Assembly (NCBI GenBank): GCA_023417475.1
Contig: JAEZFP010000071.1
Span: 61,474-125,473 of the forward strand
From: Bacillota bacterium
GTDB taxonomy: Bacteria; Bacillota; UBA4882; UBA8346
Direction: 5' to 3'
DNA length: 64,000 bases
Within the stretch, counting starts at the first letter, position 1. Each line of letters starts with the position of its first letter. The position numbers and the translations under genes are program-made. This document shows, in pieces, positions 1 through 8,894 of this stretch. The notes beneath the pieces were generated by a model. That model ran no database searches. It was not told where the DNA came from and saw only the letters and a list, made by a program, of their open reading frames with translations.

Positions 1-290
1 CAGTACGCTTCCGCTTCTCGCTCGGTCATTCCTTGTACTGCTTGCTTTTGACACCGCCTAGAGGGTCTATTTCAAGAGTAATGCTTTCGGGTCAACTAGT
101 TTAGTGCAAGTTACCAACTACTTTTATTTTGATTTCAAACTGAATTTACGGTAAAATGAAGTGGTTGTAAATCGGCATATAATTTATGCGATACACCTCT
201 CGCCAATTCGGAGAGGGACGGGGGTGAGGTCTCACGTGCGGAAAACCTCACTAACTTAGATAATTATTAATCTTCTAGCATGAGGCGATT
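1..290. other. Intergenic, no gene seen
   Basis: I see no convincing gene in this stretch. At about 197-217 CCTCTC and GAGAGG flank a short spacer, giving a small hairpin inside a pyrimidine/purine-rich segment upstream of the ABC-F gene. A promoter for that gene is expected here, but no clear -35/-10 pair stands out. Confidence 0.4.
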
Positions 291-1847
291 ATGAGTATTT
301 TAACCGTTGAAAATGTGAGTCATGGTTTTGGGGCGCGCCAGATTTTAGATAAGGCGTCGTTTCGGTTGCTCAAAGGGGAGCATGTCGGGTTGGTCGGTGC
401 CAATGGCGAGGGAAAATCGACCTTTCTGCGGATCATCACCGGCGAGTTGACGCCCGATGAAGGACGGATTGAGTGGTGCAACCGGATCACCACCGGCTAT
501 CTTGATCAACATACGACGTTAACGAAGGGCAAAAGCATTCGCGAAGTGTTGCGGGAGGCTTTTCAGCGCATGTTCGATCTGGAGCAGGAAATGTTACAGA
601 TCTATGAGAAGATGGCCGATGCTTCCGAGGCAGAAATGACGGCGCTGCTTGAGGATGTCGGCGAGATCCAAAACATGCTCGAGCATAACGGCTTTTATAT
701 CATCGACGCCAAGATTGAAGAGGTCGCCAACGGTTTGGGATTGGGCGAGATCGGTTTGGAGCGCGATGTCAGCGAACTCAGCGGCGGTCAACGTTCCAAG
801 GTGCTGTTGACCAAGTTGCTATTGGAGAATCCAATGATTCTAATCATGGACGAACCCACCAACTTCCTGGACGAAAATCATATTCAGTGGCTCCGGCATT
901 ATCTGCAGAACTACGAAAATGCCTTTATTCTGGTCTCCCATGACATCCCTTTCCTCAATGAGGTTGTCAACGTGATCTATCATGTGGAGAACGCGGTGTT
1001 GAACCGGTATAGCGGCAACTACGATAACTTCGAGCAAATGCACCAGTTGAAAAAGGTCCAGAACCAAAAGGCCTACGAGAAACAACAGAAAGAGATCGAA
1101 CGACTCGAGGATTTCGTGGCCCGCAACAAAGCCCGGGCGGCTACGGCCAATCTGGCCAAAAGCCGGCAGAAGAAATTGGACAAGATGGACATCATCGAAA
1201 AGGACCGCGAGCGGCTCAAGCCTTCCTTTAAGTTCCGGGAAGCCCGCGCTCCCGGAAAATTTGTGGTGCAAGCGACCAATTTGGTGATCGGATATGACGA
1301 ACCATTGACCCGACCGTTGAACCTGGCGTTGGAACGGGGCAAAAAGGTGGCGATCAAAGGCGTAAACGGCTTGGGGAAATCCACCTTGCTCAAAACATTG
1401 CTGGGACTGTTGCAACCGGTCGCCGGCGAAGTGAAACACGATCAATTTGTTTATCCGGGCTATTTTGAGCAGGAGTCCAGTCACGCTAATTACCGTACCG
1501 CCTTGGAAGAGGTCTGGGATGAGTTCCCGGGGATGAGCAACGCCGAAGTGCGGGGCGCGTTAGCCGGTTGCGGTTTGACCCGCGAACACATCGCCACCCA
1601 GATGATGGTCTTAAGCGGCGGTGAAAATGCTAAGGTCCGTTTGTGTAAATTGATGTTGAAAGAGATCAACTGGTTGATCCTCGACGAGCCCACTAACCAC
1701 CTTGACGTCGCTGCCAAGGAAGAGTTGCAAAAGGCTTTGCGCGAGTTTAAAGGGACGGTCGTGATCGTCAGTCATGAACCGGAGTTTTACCAGGACTGGG
1801 TGACCGACGTCTGGAATGTTGAGGATTGGACAACGAAGGTAGTCTAA
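291..1847 (+). CDS. ABC-F family ATPase (YkpA/YbiT type)
   Basis: A 518-residue protein with two ATP-binding cassettes in one chain and no membrane segment, which defines the ABC-F group of soluble, ribosome-associated ATPases. Cassette 1 has Walker A GANGEGKST at residues 36-44, an LSGGQ signature near 162 and Walker B ending DEPTNFLD near 184-192. Cassette 2 has GVNGLGKST at 357-365, LSGGE near 441 and DEPTNHLD near 464. The charged helical linker between them (about 240-320) is the P-site tRNA interaction motif of the family. The second cassette reads VSHEPEFYQDW at its switch region. The overall pattern resembles Bacillus YkpA and E. coli YbiT rather than antibiotic-resistance ABC-F proteins. 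Family known; specific role inferred as translation-related. Confidence 0.9.
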   Translation: MSILTVENVSHGFGARQILDKASFRLLKGEHVGLVGANGEGKSTFLRIITGELTPDEGRIEWCNRITTGYLDQHTTLTKGKSIREVLREAFQRMFDLEQEMLQIYEKMADASEAEMTALLEDVGEIQNMLEHNGFYIIDAKIEEVANGLGLGEIGLERDVSELSGGQRSKVLLTKLLLENPMILIMDEPTNFLDENHIQWLRHYLQNYENAFILVSHDIPFLNEVVNVIYHVENAVLNRYSGNYDNFEQMHQLKKVQNQKAYEKQQKEIERLEDFVARNKARAATANLAKSRQKKLDKMDIIEKDRERLKPSFKFREARAPGKFVVQATNLVIGYDEPLTRPLNLALERGKKVAIKGVNGLGKSTLLKTLLGLLQPVAGEVKHDQFVYPGYFEQESSHANYRTALEEVWDEFPGMSNAEVRGALAGCGLTREHIATQMMVLSGGENAKVRLCKLMLKEINWLILDEPTNHLDVAAKEELQKALREFKGTVVIVSHEPEFYQDWVTDVWNVEDWTTKVV

Positions 1848-1863
1848 CCCGTTTTACGAGCAG

Positions 1864-1897
1864 AAACCTCCGCCAATTGAGTCGGGGGTTTATTGCT
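1864..1897 (+). terminator. Terminator after ABC-F gene
   Basis: AAACCTCCG (1864-1872) pairs with CGGGGGTTT (1883-1891) with one wobble, 17 bases after the ABC-F stop codon. The following T-tract is weak, so efficiency is uncertain. Confidence 0.5.
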
Positions 1898-2007
1898 GTA
1901 TTTCATTACTAAAGTTTTACAAATATCGGGAGATAATAAAGGAGATTTAATTCTCACCCCGAATAATCACAGTTTAATCGATAATTGAAGGAGAAATACA
2001 TTATCCG

Positions 2008-3246
2008 ATGTCATTTGAGAAGTTACAGTTAATTGAACCCTTATTAAAAGCCGTCAAAGCGGAAGGATACACCGAGCCTACCCCCATCCAGGAACAGGCG
2101 ATCCCCATCGTGCTGAAGCGGCAAGACTTGCTGGGTTGCGCCCAGACCGGGACCGGCAAAACGGCGGCGTTCGCGATTCCGATTTTACAATTACTGACGG
2201 CGGAACCTCAGGTTGAACGGGGTAAGCAAATGGTCAAGGTCTTAATCTTAACGCCCACCCGGGAATTGGCGATCCAGATCGGCGAGAGTTTCAGCGCGTA
2301 CGGCAAGTTCCTTAAACTTCGGCAAGCCGTGATCTTTGGCGGCGTGTCCCAGTTGGCGCAGACGGAAGCTTTGAAAGCCGGGGTGGATATTTTGATTGCC
2401 ACCCCCGGCCGGTTGCTGGATCTGATTAATCAGAAGTTTATCAACCTTCATCATATTCAGATCTTCGTTTTGGATGAGGCCGACCGCATGTTGGATATGG
2501 GTTTCATCCATGATGTCAAAAAAGTGATCGGCCTGTTGCCGGCGCGCCGGCAGAACCTGATGTTCTCGGCGACCATGCCGCCGGAGATCGCCAAACTGGC
2601 CGACGCGATTCTGGTTGATCCGGCTAAAGTGGCGGTGACCCCGGTCTCCTCCACAGTGGACACCATTGATCAAGTCGTCTGTTATGTGGAGAAACGAGAT
2701 AAAAAAGCGTTGTTAATCCATTTGCTGAAAGACAAAACCATCCAATCGGCGCTGGTTTTCACCCGGACCAAACACGGGGCGGACAATGTGACCCGGGCGC
2801 TGAATAAAGCGGGAATCACTGCCGAAGCGATCCATGGCAATAAATCGCAAGGCGCCCGGCAACGCGCATTGGGCAACTTTAAGAACCGGCAGATCCGGGT
2901 GTTGGTCGCTACCGATATCGCCGCCCGGGGGATCGATATTGAGGAATTATCCCATGTTATCAATTTCGATCTGCCCAATGAACCGGAGACCTATGTTCAC
3001 CGGATCGGCCGGACCGGCCGGGCCGGTTTGAGCGGGGCGGCTATCGCGTTCTGCGACCATGAGGAGAAAGCGTATTTGAAAGATATTATCAAACTGACCG
3101 GCAAGCATATTCCCGCTATGGAGCATCCGTATCCGTTGGGCGACACGCCCGCCGTTCCCGCCGCAGCGCCGGCGGCGCCCCCCCGCAAAAACGCGCCGGG
3201 CAAAGCGGGACAAGTCGGGTATTTCCGGCGGCGCGGTCGGGGGTAA
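2008..3246 (+). CDS. DEAD-box ATP-dependent RNA helicase (RhlE-like)
   Basis: A 412-residue RNA helicase that unwinds short duplexes during ribosome assembly, RNA decay or cold adaptation. All core motifs are present in order: Q motif PTPIQEQAIP (24-33), Walker A AQTGTGKT (45-52), PTRELA, DEAD at 156-159, SAT at 187-189, the ATDIAARGID motif, and HRIGRTGRAG from residue 331. The tail after residue about 365 is short, rich in Ala/Pro and ends in basic Arg/Gly residues, as in RhlE-type proteins; no DbpA-type RNA-binding domain is present. GAAGGAG at 1987-1993 precedes the ATG, rather far at 14 bases. Monocistronic, closed by the hairpin at 3285-3317. Confidence 0.93.
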   Translation: MSFEKLQLIEPLLKAVKAEGYTEPTPIQEQAIPIVLKRQDLLGCAQTGTGKTAAFAIPILQLLTAEPQVERGKQMVKVLILTPTRELAIQIGESFSAYGKFLKLRQAVIFGGVSQLAQTEALKAGVDILIATPGRLLDLINQKFINLHHIQIFVLDEADRMLDMGFIHDVKKVIGLLPARRQNLMFSATMPPEIAKLADAILVDPAKVAVTPVSSTVDTIDQVVCYVEKRDKKALLIHLLKDKTIQSALVFTRTKHGADNVTRALNKAGITAEAIHGNKSQGARQRALGNFKNRQIRVLVATDIAARGIDIEELSHVINFDLPNEPETYVHRIGRTGRAGLSGAAIAFCDHEEKAYLKDIIKLTGKHIPAMEHPYPLGDTPAVPAAAPAAPPRKNAPGKAGQVGYFRRRGRG

Positions 3247-3284
3247 GCGATCGCGACGGAACAATTGAATATCCGCGAAAGAAT

Positions 3285-3322
3285 AAAGGGCAACGCCTTG
3301 GATTAGGGTTGCCCTTTGATTT
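3285..3322. terminator. Bidirectional terminator between convergent genes
   Basis: AAAGGGCAAC (3285-3294) pairs perfectly with GTTGCCCTTT (3308-3317). T-rich sequence follows on both strands, so it can end the helicase transcript from the left and the oligogalacturonate lyase transcript from the right. Confidence 0.8.
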
Positions 3323-3345
3323 TGAGTTTCGTGGCGAGACGGAAG

Positions 3346-4521
3346 TTAATTTCGTTGGTTGAGATAAGCGATGTAAATGTTGCCGTTGCCGTCCCGGTTA
3401 TTGGTGAAAAACACGCCCTGGTCATCGGGAGTGAAAATGGGGTGCGGGTGGTAATATTGTTGTTCATAACTGCCGCCGTGCCGAAAAAGGACCGTCCGAT
3501 CCAAACGGCCGTTGTTGATCCGGTAGAGATTGAGGTTGGGTTCTTTGGGTTGACCGTCGCCGACGAACAGGGTTCCGGCGCTGTTTGATTGCATGTGATT
3601 GTCGTTCATGCCGGGGTATTCCTGATAGGCTCCGGTTTGGGCGTTGGCGATCCCGAGGCATTTGCCCTTGGTTTTGGTGGTACATTGATAACCGATCCGC
3701 AGACCGTCTTTGAGCCAAAATTCATGGCCGATCGCGACGACGGGATCTTCCTCCGGGCGGAGCGGGCGGTTGGCGCCGCCGTCACTGTTGACCAGCCACA
3801 TTCGTTGGGGAACTTTGTTCCATTCGCCTTCCTGACAGTACAGGATCAGGTCGGGATCCCTCGGATTGATCAAGGTATGGCTGAACCAACGTTTTTCGCG
3901 ATGGACTTCCCAACCGCTGCCGCCGCCGTCGGTTTTGACGGCAATCACCGCGCTCCATGGTTTTTTCGCAAAACGTTCGGCCATATCGGAATAGATTTTA
4001 TCTGTTTTGGAGGCAATCGGAATATCCTCGGAAACGGAAAAGGCGACGGTTCGACCATCATTGGTGACGGAAAGGGTCGAGGCGAAATAGCCGGCGGGCA
4101 GGGTGTAAAGAGTGCGTTCGGCGTAGGTGTGAAGGTTTACGGCCTTGATCTGTCGGTTGGCTAGATAATAAGCTTCCATGGTTGCCGGACTGACCGCGGC
4201 GCCGGTGGCGCCGACGCTGCCGTCGGTTAGTTGCACAAAGCTGCCGTCGGTAAGGTTCATATAGTAAAGATTCCATTTCCCGGTCCGTTTGGAGGCGAAA
4301 ACCAAGCTGTTTTCCTGCGGGACAAAACCGTCGTTGGTGAAATACAGGCCGCTGTCATCGGCGGGACTGGTGGTGAGTTGCAGAATGCGGCAGCCGGACT
4401 CCGCCGACTTAAACTCCGTCCATTCGCACGGATATTGTTTCCCTTTATTGCTTACCGCCAGGGCCGGTAAACCGGCAATGATGATGAACGCGCAAAGAGC
4501 GTAACGAAAAAGCCTGGGCAT
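3346..4521 (-). CDS. ogl: Secreted oligogalacturonate lyase
   Basis: A 391-residue beta-propeller lyase that splits short oligogalacturonates, a late step in pectin breakdown. The pattern of the Ogl family (PF14583, PL22) is visible throughout: the N-terminal segment around GCRILQLT, FTNDGFVPQ, the WNLYYMNL blade repeat, MWLVNSDG, IGHEFWLKDG, HMQSN and the C-terminal HPHPIFTPDD, which supply the His/Gln/Arg metal and substrate ligands. Start chosen at 4521 because AAAGGAGG lies 8 bases upstream; an upstream ATG at 4572 has no such site. The first 22 residues form a signal peptide (hydrophobic core ending ALA), which is unusual because many Ogl enzymes are cytoplasmic. It diverges from the rhamnogalacturonan esterase gene. 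Confidence 0.88.
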   Translation of the reverse strand: MPRLFRYALCAFIIIAGLPALAVSNKGKQYPCEWTEFKSAESGCRILQLTTSPADDSGLYFTNDGFVPQENSLVFASKRTGKWNLYYMNLTDGSFVQLTDGSVGATGAAVSPATMEAYYLANRQIKAVNLHTYAERTLYTLPAGYFASTLSVTNDGRTVAFSVSEDIPIASKTDKIYSDMAERFAKKPWSAVIAVKTDGGGSGWEVHREKRWFSHTLINPRDPDLILYCQEGEWNKVPQRMWLVNSDGGANRPLRPEEDPVVAIGHEFWLKDGLRIGYQCTTKTKGKCLGIANAQTGAYQEYPGMNDNHMQSNSAGTLFVGDGQPKEPNLNLYRINNGRLDRTVLFRHGGSYEQQYYHPHPIFTPDDQGVFFTNNRDGNGNIYIAYLNQRN

Positions 4522-4665
4522 TGTGTCAGCCTCCTTTGGTGGTTGGACGGCGCGGAAACCGAAAAAGTTCAAATGACTGAATGTTCTTAATTTGGTAAAT
4601 AACCTGTGGTATGATTAAAGATATTGCTGTTCCATTTTCAGTTGGAGTGAGAGGGTTGATTTGGC

Positions 4666-5352
4666 ATGACGCAAATTAAAACGACGATTTTTATCGCCGG
4701 CGATTCGACAGCATGCGATTATAATGAGTCCGCTCGGCCGATGACCGGTTGGGGTCAGCGGTTGCCGGAGTTTTTCATCCCGGCAATCCGGGTGATCAAC
4801 GCCGCCTTGCCCGGCCGGAGTTCGAAAAGTTTTATCGATGAAGGGCAGCTTGCCCTAGTTCGGGACCAAATGCAAACCGGGGATTTCTTTTTGATCCAAT
4901 TCGGGCATAACGACCAGAAGGATGACGCGGCGCGGCATACGGAACCGGAAAGCGGATATCGGACGTATTTAACCCGGTATATCGATGTTGCCCGATCCAA
5001 AGGGGCCACGCCCGTTTTACTGACGTCCGTCAACCGTTACCGGTTTGACGGGGTCGGCCGGCTGATCCCGACCCACGGACAATATCCGGCGGCGGTGCTT
5101 GGATTGGGCGCCGCTTTAAAGGCGCCGGTGATCGATATTACTGAAAAAAGCCGGGTTTTATTTGAGGAACTCGGACCCGAGCGGGCTCTGAAACTTTTCT
5201 TAAATCTGGCGCCCAACCAACATCCCAATTATCCGGAGGGCGTGGCGGACCGGACGCATTTCGCACCGGAAGGGGCTTGGGCCATCGCCAAGCTGGTCGT
5301 TGAGGGAATTCGCGAACAGGATTTGGCGTTGGCGCAATACCTAAAGCAATGA
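4666..5352 (+). CDS. Rhamnogalacturonan acetylesterase (SGNH/CE12)
   Basis: A 228-residue SGNH hydrolase removing acetyl groups from rhamnogalacturonan I. Block I reads IAGDSTACDY with the nucleophile Ser in GDS (residues 12-14), block III contains GHND near residue 81, and block V is DRTHFAPEGAW near 197 with the catalytic Asp and His; these match RhgT/YesT-type CE12 enzymes. There is no signal peptide, so it acts inside the cell on imported oligosaccharides, as proposed for Bacillus YesT. It is divergent from the oligogalacturonate lyase, and the 144 bases between their starts must hold both promoters. The downstream esterase is convergent. Confidence 0.88.
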   Translation: MTQIKTTIFIAGDSTACDYNESARPMTGWGQRLPEFFIPAIRVINAALPGRSSKSFIDEGQLALVRDQMQTGDFFLIQFGHNDQKDDAARHTEPESGYRTYLTRYIDVARSKGATPVLLTSVNRYRFDGVGRLIPTHGQYPAAVLGLGAALKAPVIDITEKSRVLFEELGPERALKLFLNLAPNQHPNYPEGVADRTHFAPEGAWAIAKLVVEGIREQDLALAQYLKQ

Positions 5353-5363
5353 TTCGGGTCTGA

Positions 5364-6182
5364 TCATTCAATCCCGATGAAATTCATGGTTCGTAGCCAA
5401 TTGGCGCAAAGGGTTGTCCAGTGGGCAACCTGGGGCGATTCGGCGGCTAAACCAAGGCCGTGACGGCCGTGGGGAAAGATGTGAAACTCCAAAGAGACAT
5501 TGGCTTTGCGAAGCGCCGTAGCTAATTCAAGGCTGTTTTCCACCGGCACCGACGCATCGTCGGCGGTATGCCACAGGAAGGTCGGGGGGGTCGCGGACGT
5601 GACTTGACGGTGGTTGGACAAAACGGTCAACCAGTGCGGGTCCGGCGGAGCGCCTAATAGCTGCTGGATGGAACCTTGATGGGCGAATTCTTGAAACGAG
5701 ACCACCGGGTAAGCGAGGATTAACCCGTTGGGACGGTGATCCGCGCGGTCGATCCCATCGCGGGAATGACAATTCACTGCTGCGGCCAACGGGCTGTGGT
5801 CGGAATAGTTGCCAACTGTCGCCGCCAAATGGCCTCCCGCTGAAAAACCCAACATCACTATTTTTTGAGGATCAATCTGTAATTCGGCGGCATGGGTACG
5901 GACGTAACGGACCGCCCGCAGCCCGTCCAGAATCGGATAGGGAAAACGGTAAGGCGCCACGCGGTAATCAAGCACCAGCGCAGCCAAACCCAGTCGATTC
6001 AGCCATTGGGCCACCGGCTCGCCTTCGTGGAAAGCCCGGTGGTGATAACCGCCGCCGGGGCAGATAATGACCGCGCCGGTCGGGTAATTCGCGTTAACAG
6101 GGTATAGCGTCAGTTGGGGCGCGGCGCCTAGGGTTGAATCAAAGCCGGGGGTTTGCTTCCAGAGTGGCAAGGTTACAGTCAT
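5364..6182 (-). CDS. Alpha/beta hydrolase, carbohydrate esterase-like
   Basis: A 272-residue alpha/beta hydrolase of the xylan/pectin esterase type (BD-FAE-like, PF20434). The oxyanion motif CPGGGYHHRA is near residue 47, the nucleophile elbow GFSAGGHLA near 115, the acid HTADDASVP near 215 and the histidine HGRHGLGL near 247. Start is set at 6182 (MTVTLPLW) because AAGGAG sits 7 bases upstream; longer in-frame starts lack a ribosome site. No signal peptide, so probably an intracellular deacetylase working with the CE12 enzyme next door. The exact substrate is inferred from context only. Confidence 0.8.
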   Translation of the reverse strand: MTVTLPLWKQTPGFDSTLGAAPQLTLYPVNANYPTGAVIICPGGGYHHRAFHEGEPVAQWLNRLGLAALVLDYRVAPYRFPYPILDGLRAVRYVRTHAAELQIDPQKIVMLGFSAGGHLAATVGNYSDHSPLAAAVNCHSRDGIDRADHRPNGLILAYPVVSFQEFAHQGSIQQLLGAPPDPHWLTVLSNHRQVTSATPPTFLWHTADDASVPVENSLELATALRKANVSLEFHIFPHGRHGLGLAAESPQVAHWTTLCANWLRTMNFIGIE

Positions 6183-6314
6183 CTTTAAACTCCTTGGGTC
6201 GATCATGTCGTTATTCCCTTTTATTATCCGGATTTTGAGACGATTCGTCAATTGGGTATCTGATGAGGAGGGGTTTTGGATTGTTGATGGGGGAATGCGG
6301 TTTGGGATCAAACA

Positions 6315-6353
6315 AAGACGCCGCAAGTTTATTTCTGAACTTTGCGGCGTCTT
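6315..6353 (-). terminator. Strong terminator behind the 26-residue ORF
   Basis: AAGACGCCGCAA (6315-6326) pairs perfectly with TTGCGGCGTCTT (6342-6353). Read on the minus strand it is followed by TTTGTTT. It lies between the micro-ORF at 6508 and the esterase start at 6182, so the micro-ORF has its own transcript. Confidence 0.75.
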
Positions 6354-6427
6354 GTCTTAACGTCTTTGAGAAACGGTTGATGCGAATGCAATGCTTCAAT
6401 CATCAATGATACCTCGCTTGGAATAAA

Positions 6428-6508
6428 TTATTTCCGGTTCTCCCGTTGTTTGCGGTTTTGTTGTTTTAAGAACTCAAGGACATAGGCTAATTCGTTCACT
6501 TCAAACAT
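6428..6508 (-). CDS. 26-residue small protein, function unknown
   Basis: Reading from 6508 leftward gives a 26-residue peptide starting MFEVNELAYVLEFLK and ending in a basic tail rich in Gln, Arg and Lys. It is short enough to be missed by most gene finders. The support is the ribosome-binding site GGAGGTGATC, the best in the window, placed 5-7 bases before the ATG, plus a dedicated strong terminator 75 bases downstream. The peptide looks like one amphipathic helix. No family recognised; it could also be a leader peptide, but no gene is co-transcribed past the terminator. Confidence 0.55.
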   Translation of the reverse strand: MFEVNELAYVLEFLKQQNRKQRENRK

Positions 6509-6646
6509 GGCGATCACCTCCGTTGAATTTGATTGACTGCTTGCTTGAGTCTTATTATAAACCCAAATTACTACCAACCGATGAAGGGCAGGTTACAGGT
6601 TGATGAAAGAAACGATTACTGTATACAGAATTATTGGCTTCGAATC

Positions 6647-6676
6647 AAAAGGCGGCGCCGACCGGCGCCGCCTTTT
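6647..6676. terminator. Terminator after S9 peptidase gene
   Basis: AAAAGGCGGCGCC (6647-6659) pairs with GGCGCCGCCTTTT (6664-6676), a 13-bp perfect stem with a 4-base loop. It lies 10 bases beyond the stop of the minus-strand peptidase gene and works in that direction (TTTTGATTC follows). Confidence 0.85.
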
Positions 6677-6685
6677 CCTTGCGTT

Positions 6686-8587
6686 TTATAAATACTTGGC
6701 CAGGAATTTCTCCATTGCTTCGTAAAATTCAAACCGGTTCTCCTCATTGCGGAAACCATGGCCTTCATTCTCTTTCACCAGGTATTCGACGGGGATGTTC
6801 CGTTTCTTTAAGGCGGCGACGATCTGGTCCGATTCGTTGATGTTGACCCGGGGGTCTTTGGCGCCTTGGGCCACGAGCAGCGGCACTTTAATCCGGTCGG
6901 CGTGGAAAACGGGGGAGGCCGATCGCAACAGTTCGGCGTCGGTTTGCGGATTGCCGACCATCTCGTACATTTGATCCAGCACCGGTTTCCAATAGGGCGG
7001 AATGGTCTCCATAAAGGTGAACAAGTTGGAGACGCCGACATAGTCGATGCCGCAGGCGTAGAGATCCGGCGTGAACGTCACCCCGGCTAAGGTCGCATAA
7101 CCGCCGTAACTTCCGCCGTAAATCGCAATCCGTTTGGGATCGGCGACGCCTTGTTTGATCAGCCATTGGACGCCGTCGCTGATGTCGTCTTGCATGGTTT
7201 TTCCCCATTGCTTGAAGGACAATGCCCAAAACTTTTTACCGTATCCGGTTGAACCCCGGAAGTTCATTTGCAGTACCGCGTAACCGCGATTGGCCAAAAA
7301 TTGGACTTCGGAGTTGTAACCCCACGAATCGCGCGCCCACGGTCCGCCGTGCGGATTCACAACCACCGGCAGGTTTTTGGCGGGCACGCCTTGCGGCAGG
7401 GTCAGATAACCGTGGATCGTCAACCCGTCCCGGGAAGTATAACTAATCGGCCGCATCGGACTAAGCTTGGTTTCGTTCAGCCACGGGCTGACCTCGGCCA
7501 ACTTGATGAGTTGGTCGGTTTGGAGATGGTAGAGATAATAGGCGCCGAGCGAACGGTCGCTGTAAGTGCGGACGATCCAGCGGTCTTCATCCCGGTTGGT
7601 ATCGTTGATGACGATCTCCACTTGGGGCAGGTGCTTTTGCAGTTTGGCAAAAGCGGTTTTGAAGACGGGGTCAAAGAAGTGGAGCTCCCGTTTCCAAGTC
7701 GTATAGGAGGTCCCGATCAGCACCTTGCGTTGATGGGAGTAAAAAAGGGAACTGACGTCCACTTCGGGATGGTCGTAGACCACGGCGAGCTCTTTTCCGT
7801 GAGCGATATCGTATTTGACAATGGCCGCCTTATCCCGTCCAATATTGGAGGAGGCGTAAATGGTTTTATTGTCAAAGTCGAAAAAGAGCGGGTTGATCTT
7901 TTCCCGGAAGTTAGTAGTGACCACCGCTTTGAACGGTTCAGTTTCGGTCGCCCGGTACAATAGGGTGGTGTTGGCGCCGTCAAAGGCCACCGCGACCCGG
8001 ATCTTCCCTTGGTGGTCGGTCATCCAGCCGGCGATATTGCCGGGGTTTTCGGCAACCAGCTTTAATTCCCCGGTGACCACGTTCAGCCGATAGGCGTCAA
8101 AGACTTGCTTGTTCCGTTGGTTCAAGCCGATGATCATTTCCGTCTCATTCTCTTCCAGGCTGTCGATGATCTGGGCCCGGACGCCGTCAAAGGGAGTCAG
8201 GTCTTTTAGGTTTTTGCCGTCGCGGTCGACGGCGACAATATGATAGTTTTCATCCCCTTTAAAATCTTTGACGTACAGGATCCGTTGATTGCTCTTCCAA
8301 AAATACCCCCCGATATCCCGGGCGGTTTCAAAGGAGACTTGGGTAACCTTTTGATCCGTAACATTGTGGACAAAGATGTTCATCCGGTTTTGATAGGGTT
8401 GTAAAAATGAGAGGTAGTTGCCGTCGGGCGAGATTTGGTAGCCGGACTTTTCCGGGTTGCGGAAAAAATCGCGTAACGGAATGGGCGACGCGGCGTCAAC
8501 CGGATTGAAACCGGCGCAAACGACCGGGAGCAAAGCCAATCCGGCGAGGGCGTAACGAAACACGGAAACAAGATCAGCGTTAGACAT
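6686..8587 (-). CDS. S9 family acylaminoacyl/prolyl oligopeptidase, exported
   Basis: A 633-residue serine peptidase of family S9 that cleaves short peptides. The N-terminal half is the seven-bladed propeller (repeated W/Y-x-D/N strands, for example GNYLSFLQPYQNRMNIF). The C-terminal alpha/beta hydrolase domain has the nucleophile GGSYGGYAT near residue 503, the Asp in AQGAKDPRVN near 589 and the His in ENEGHGFRN near 613. Start at 8587 is set by GGAGGAATTTTC just upstream; the in-frame ATG at 8641 lacks a ribosome site. The first 35 residues contain a hydrophobic stretch ending near FNPVDA, which suggests export. Monocistronic with the terminator at 6647-6676. Confidence 0.9.
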   Translation of the reverse strand: MSNADLVSVFRYALAGLALLPVVCAGFNPVDAASPIPLRDFFRNPEKSGYQISPDGNYLSFLQPYQNRMNIFVHNVTDQKVTQVSFETARDIGGYFWKSNQRILYVKDFKGDENYHIVAVDRDGKNLKDLTPFDGVRAQIIDSLEENETEMIIGLNQRNKQVFDAYRLNVVTGELKLVAENPGNIAGWMTDHQGKIRVAVAFDGANTTLLYRATETEPFKAVVTTNFREKINPLFFDFDNKTIYASSNIGRDKAAIVKYDIAHGKELAVVYDHPEVDVSSLFYSHQRKVLIGTSYTTWKRELHFFDPVFKTAFAKLQKHLPQVEIVINDTNRDEDRWIVRTYSDRSLGAYYLYHLQTDQLIKLAEVSPWLNETKLSPMRPISYTSRDGLTIHGYLTLPQGVPAKNLPVVVNPHGGPWARDSWGYNSEVQFLANRGYAVLQMNFRGSTGYGKKFWALSFKQWGKTMQDDISDGVQWLIKQGVADPKRIAIYGGSYGGYATLAGVTFTPDLYACGIDYVGVSNLFTFMETIPPYWKPVLDQMYEMVGNPQTDAELLRSASPVFHADRIKVPLLVAQGAKDPRVNINESDQIVAALKKRNIPVEYLVKENEGHGFRNEENRFEFYEAMEKFLAKYL

Positions 8588-8894
8588 GAAAATTCCTCCT
8601 TCAAAGGGTAACATTGGTTCAAAGTCACGTACCCAAAACATTATATTAGGGGAAGCGGGAAAGAGACCGACCCAGTAATATTGTTCAAATTATCTGAAAT
8701 TCCTGCTTTCAACGAAAAAGATCACAATGTGGCAGATTTGGGTCTTGCGGCAAGGGGAATTTTATGGAAAAATAGAAATCGGAACCAAGAAAGATCCAAA
8801 GCGGCTGGTTTATAATTTTTTTTGGACATGAGCGATGCAAACGGAACCGGCGCTTTGGAAGGTATGGTTCCGTTGTGGGAAGGAGCGGAATGTG
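8588..8894. other. Divergent intergenic region
   Basis: About 300 bases between the divergent S9 peptidase and the 151-residue secreted protein. It must carry both promoters. An ATTATA at 8640-8645 could be a -10 box for the peptidase (minus strand), but its -35 is poor. TATAAT followed by a T-run near 8811-8822 may serve the plus-strand gene. Nothing else is recognised. Confidence 0.3.

Noticed and set aside
840..1484. 214-codon minus-strand frame
   Set aside because: Antisense of the ABC-F gene between its two Walker motifs.
3589..4164. 191-codon plus-strand frame
   Set aside because: Antisense of the oligogalacturonate lyase, whose family motifs are clear.
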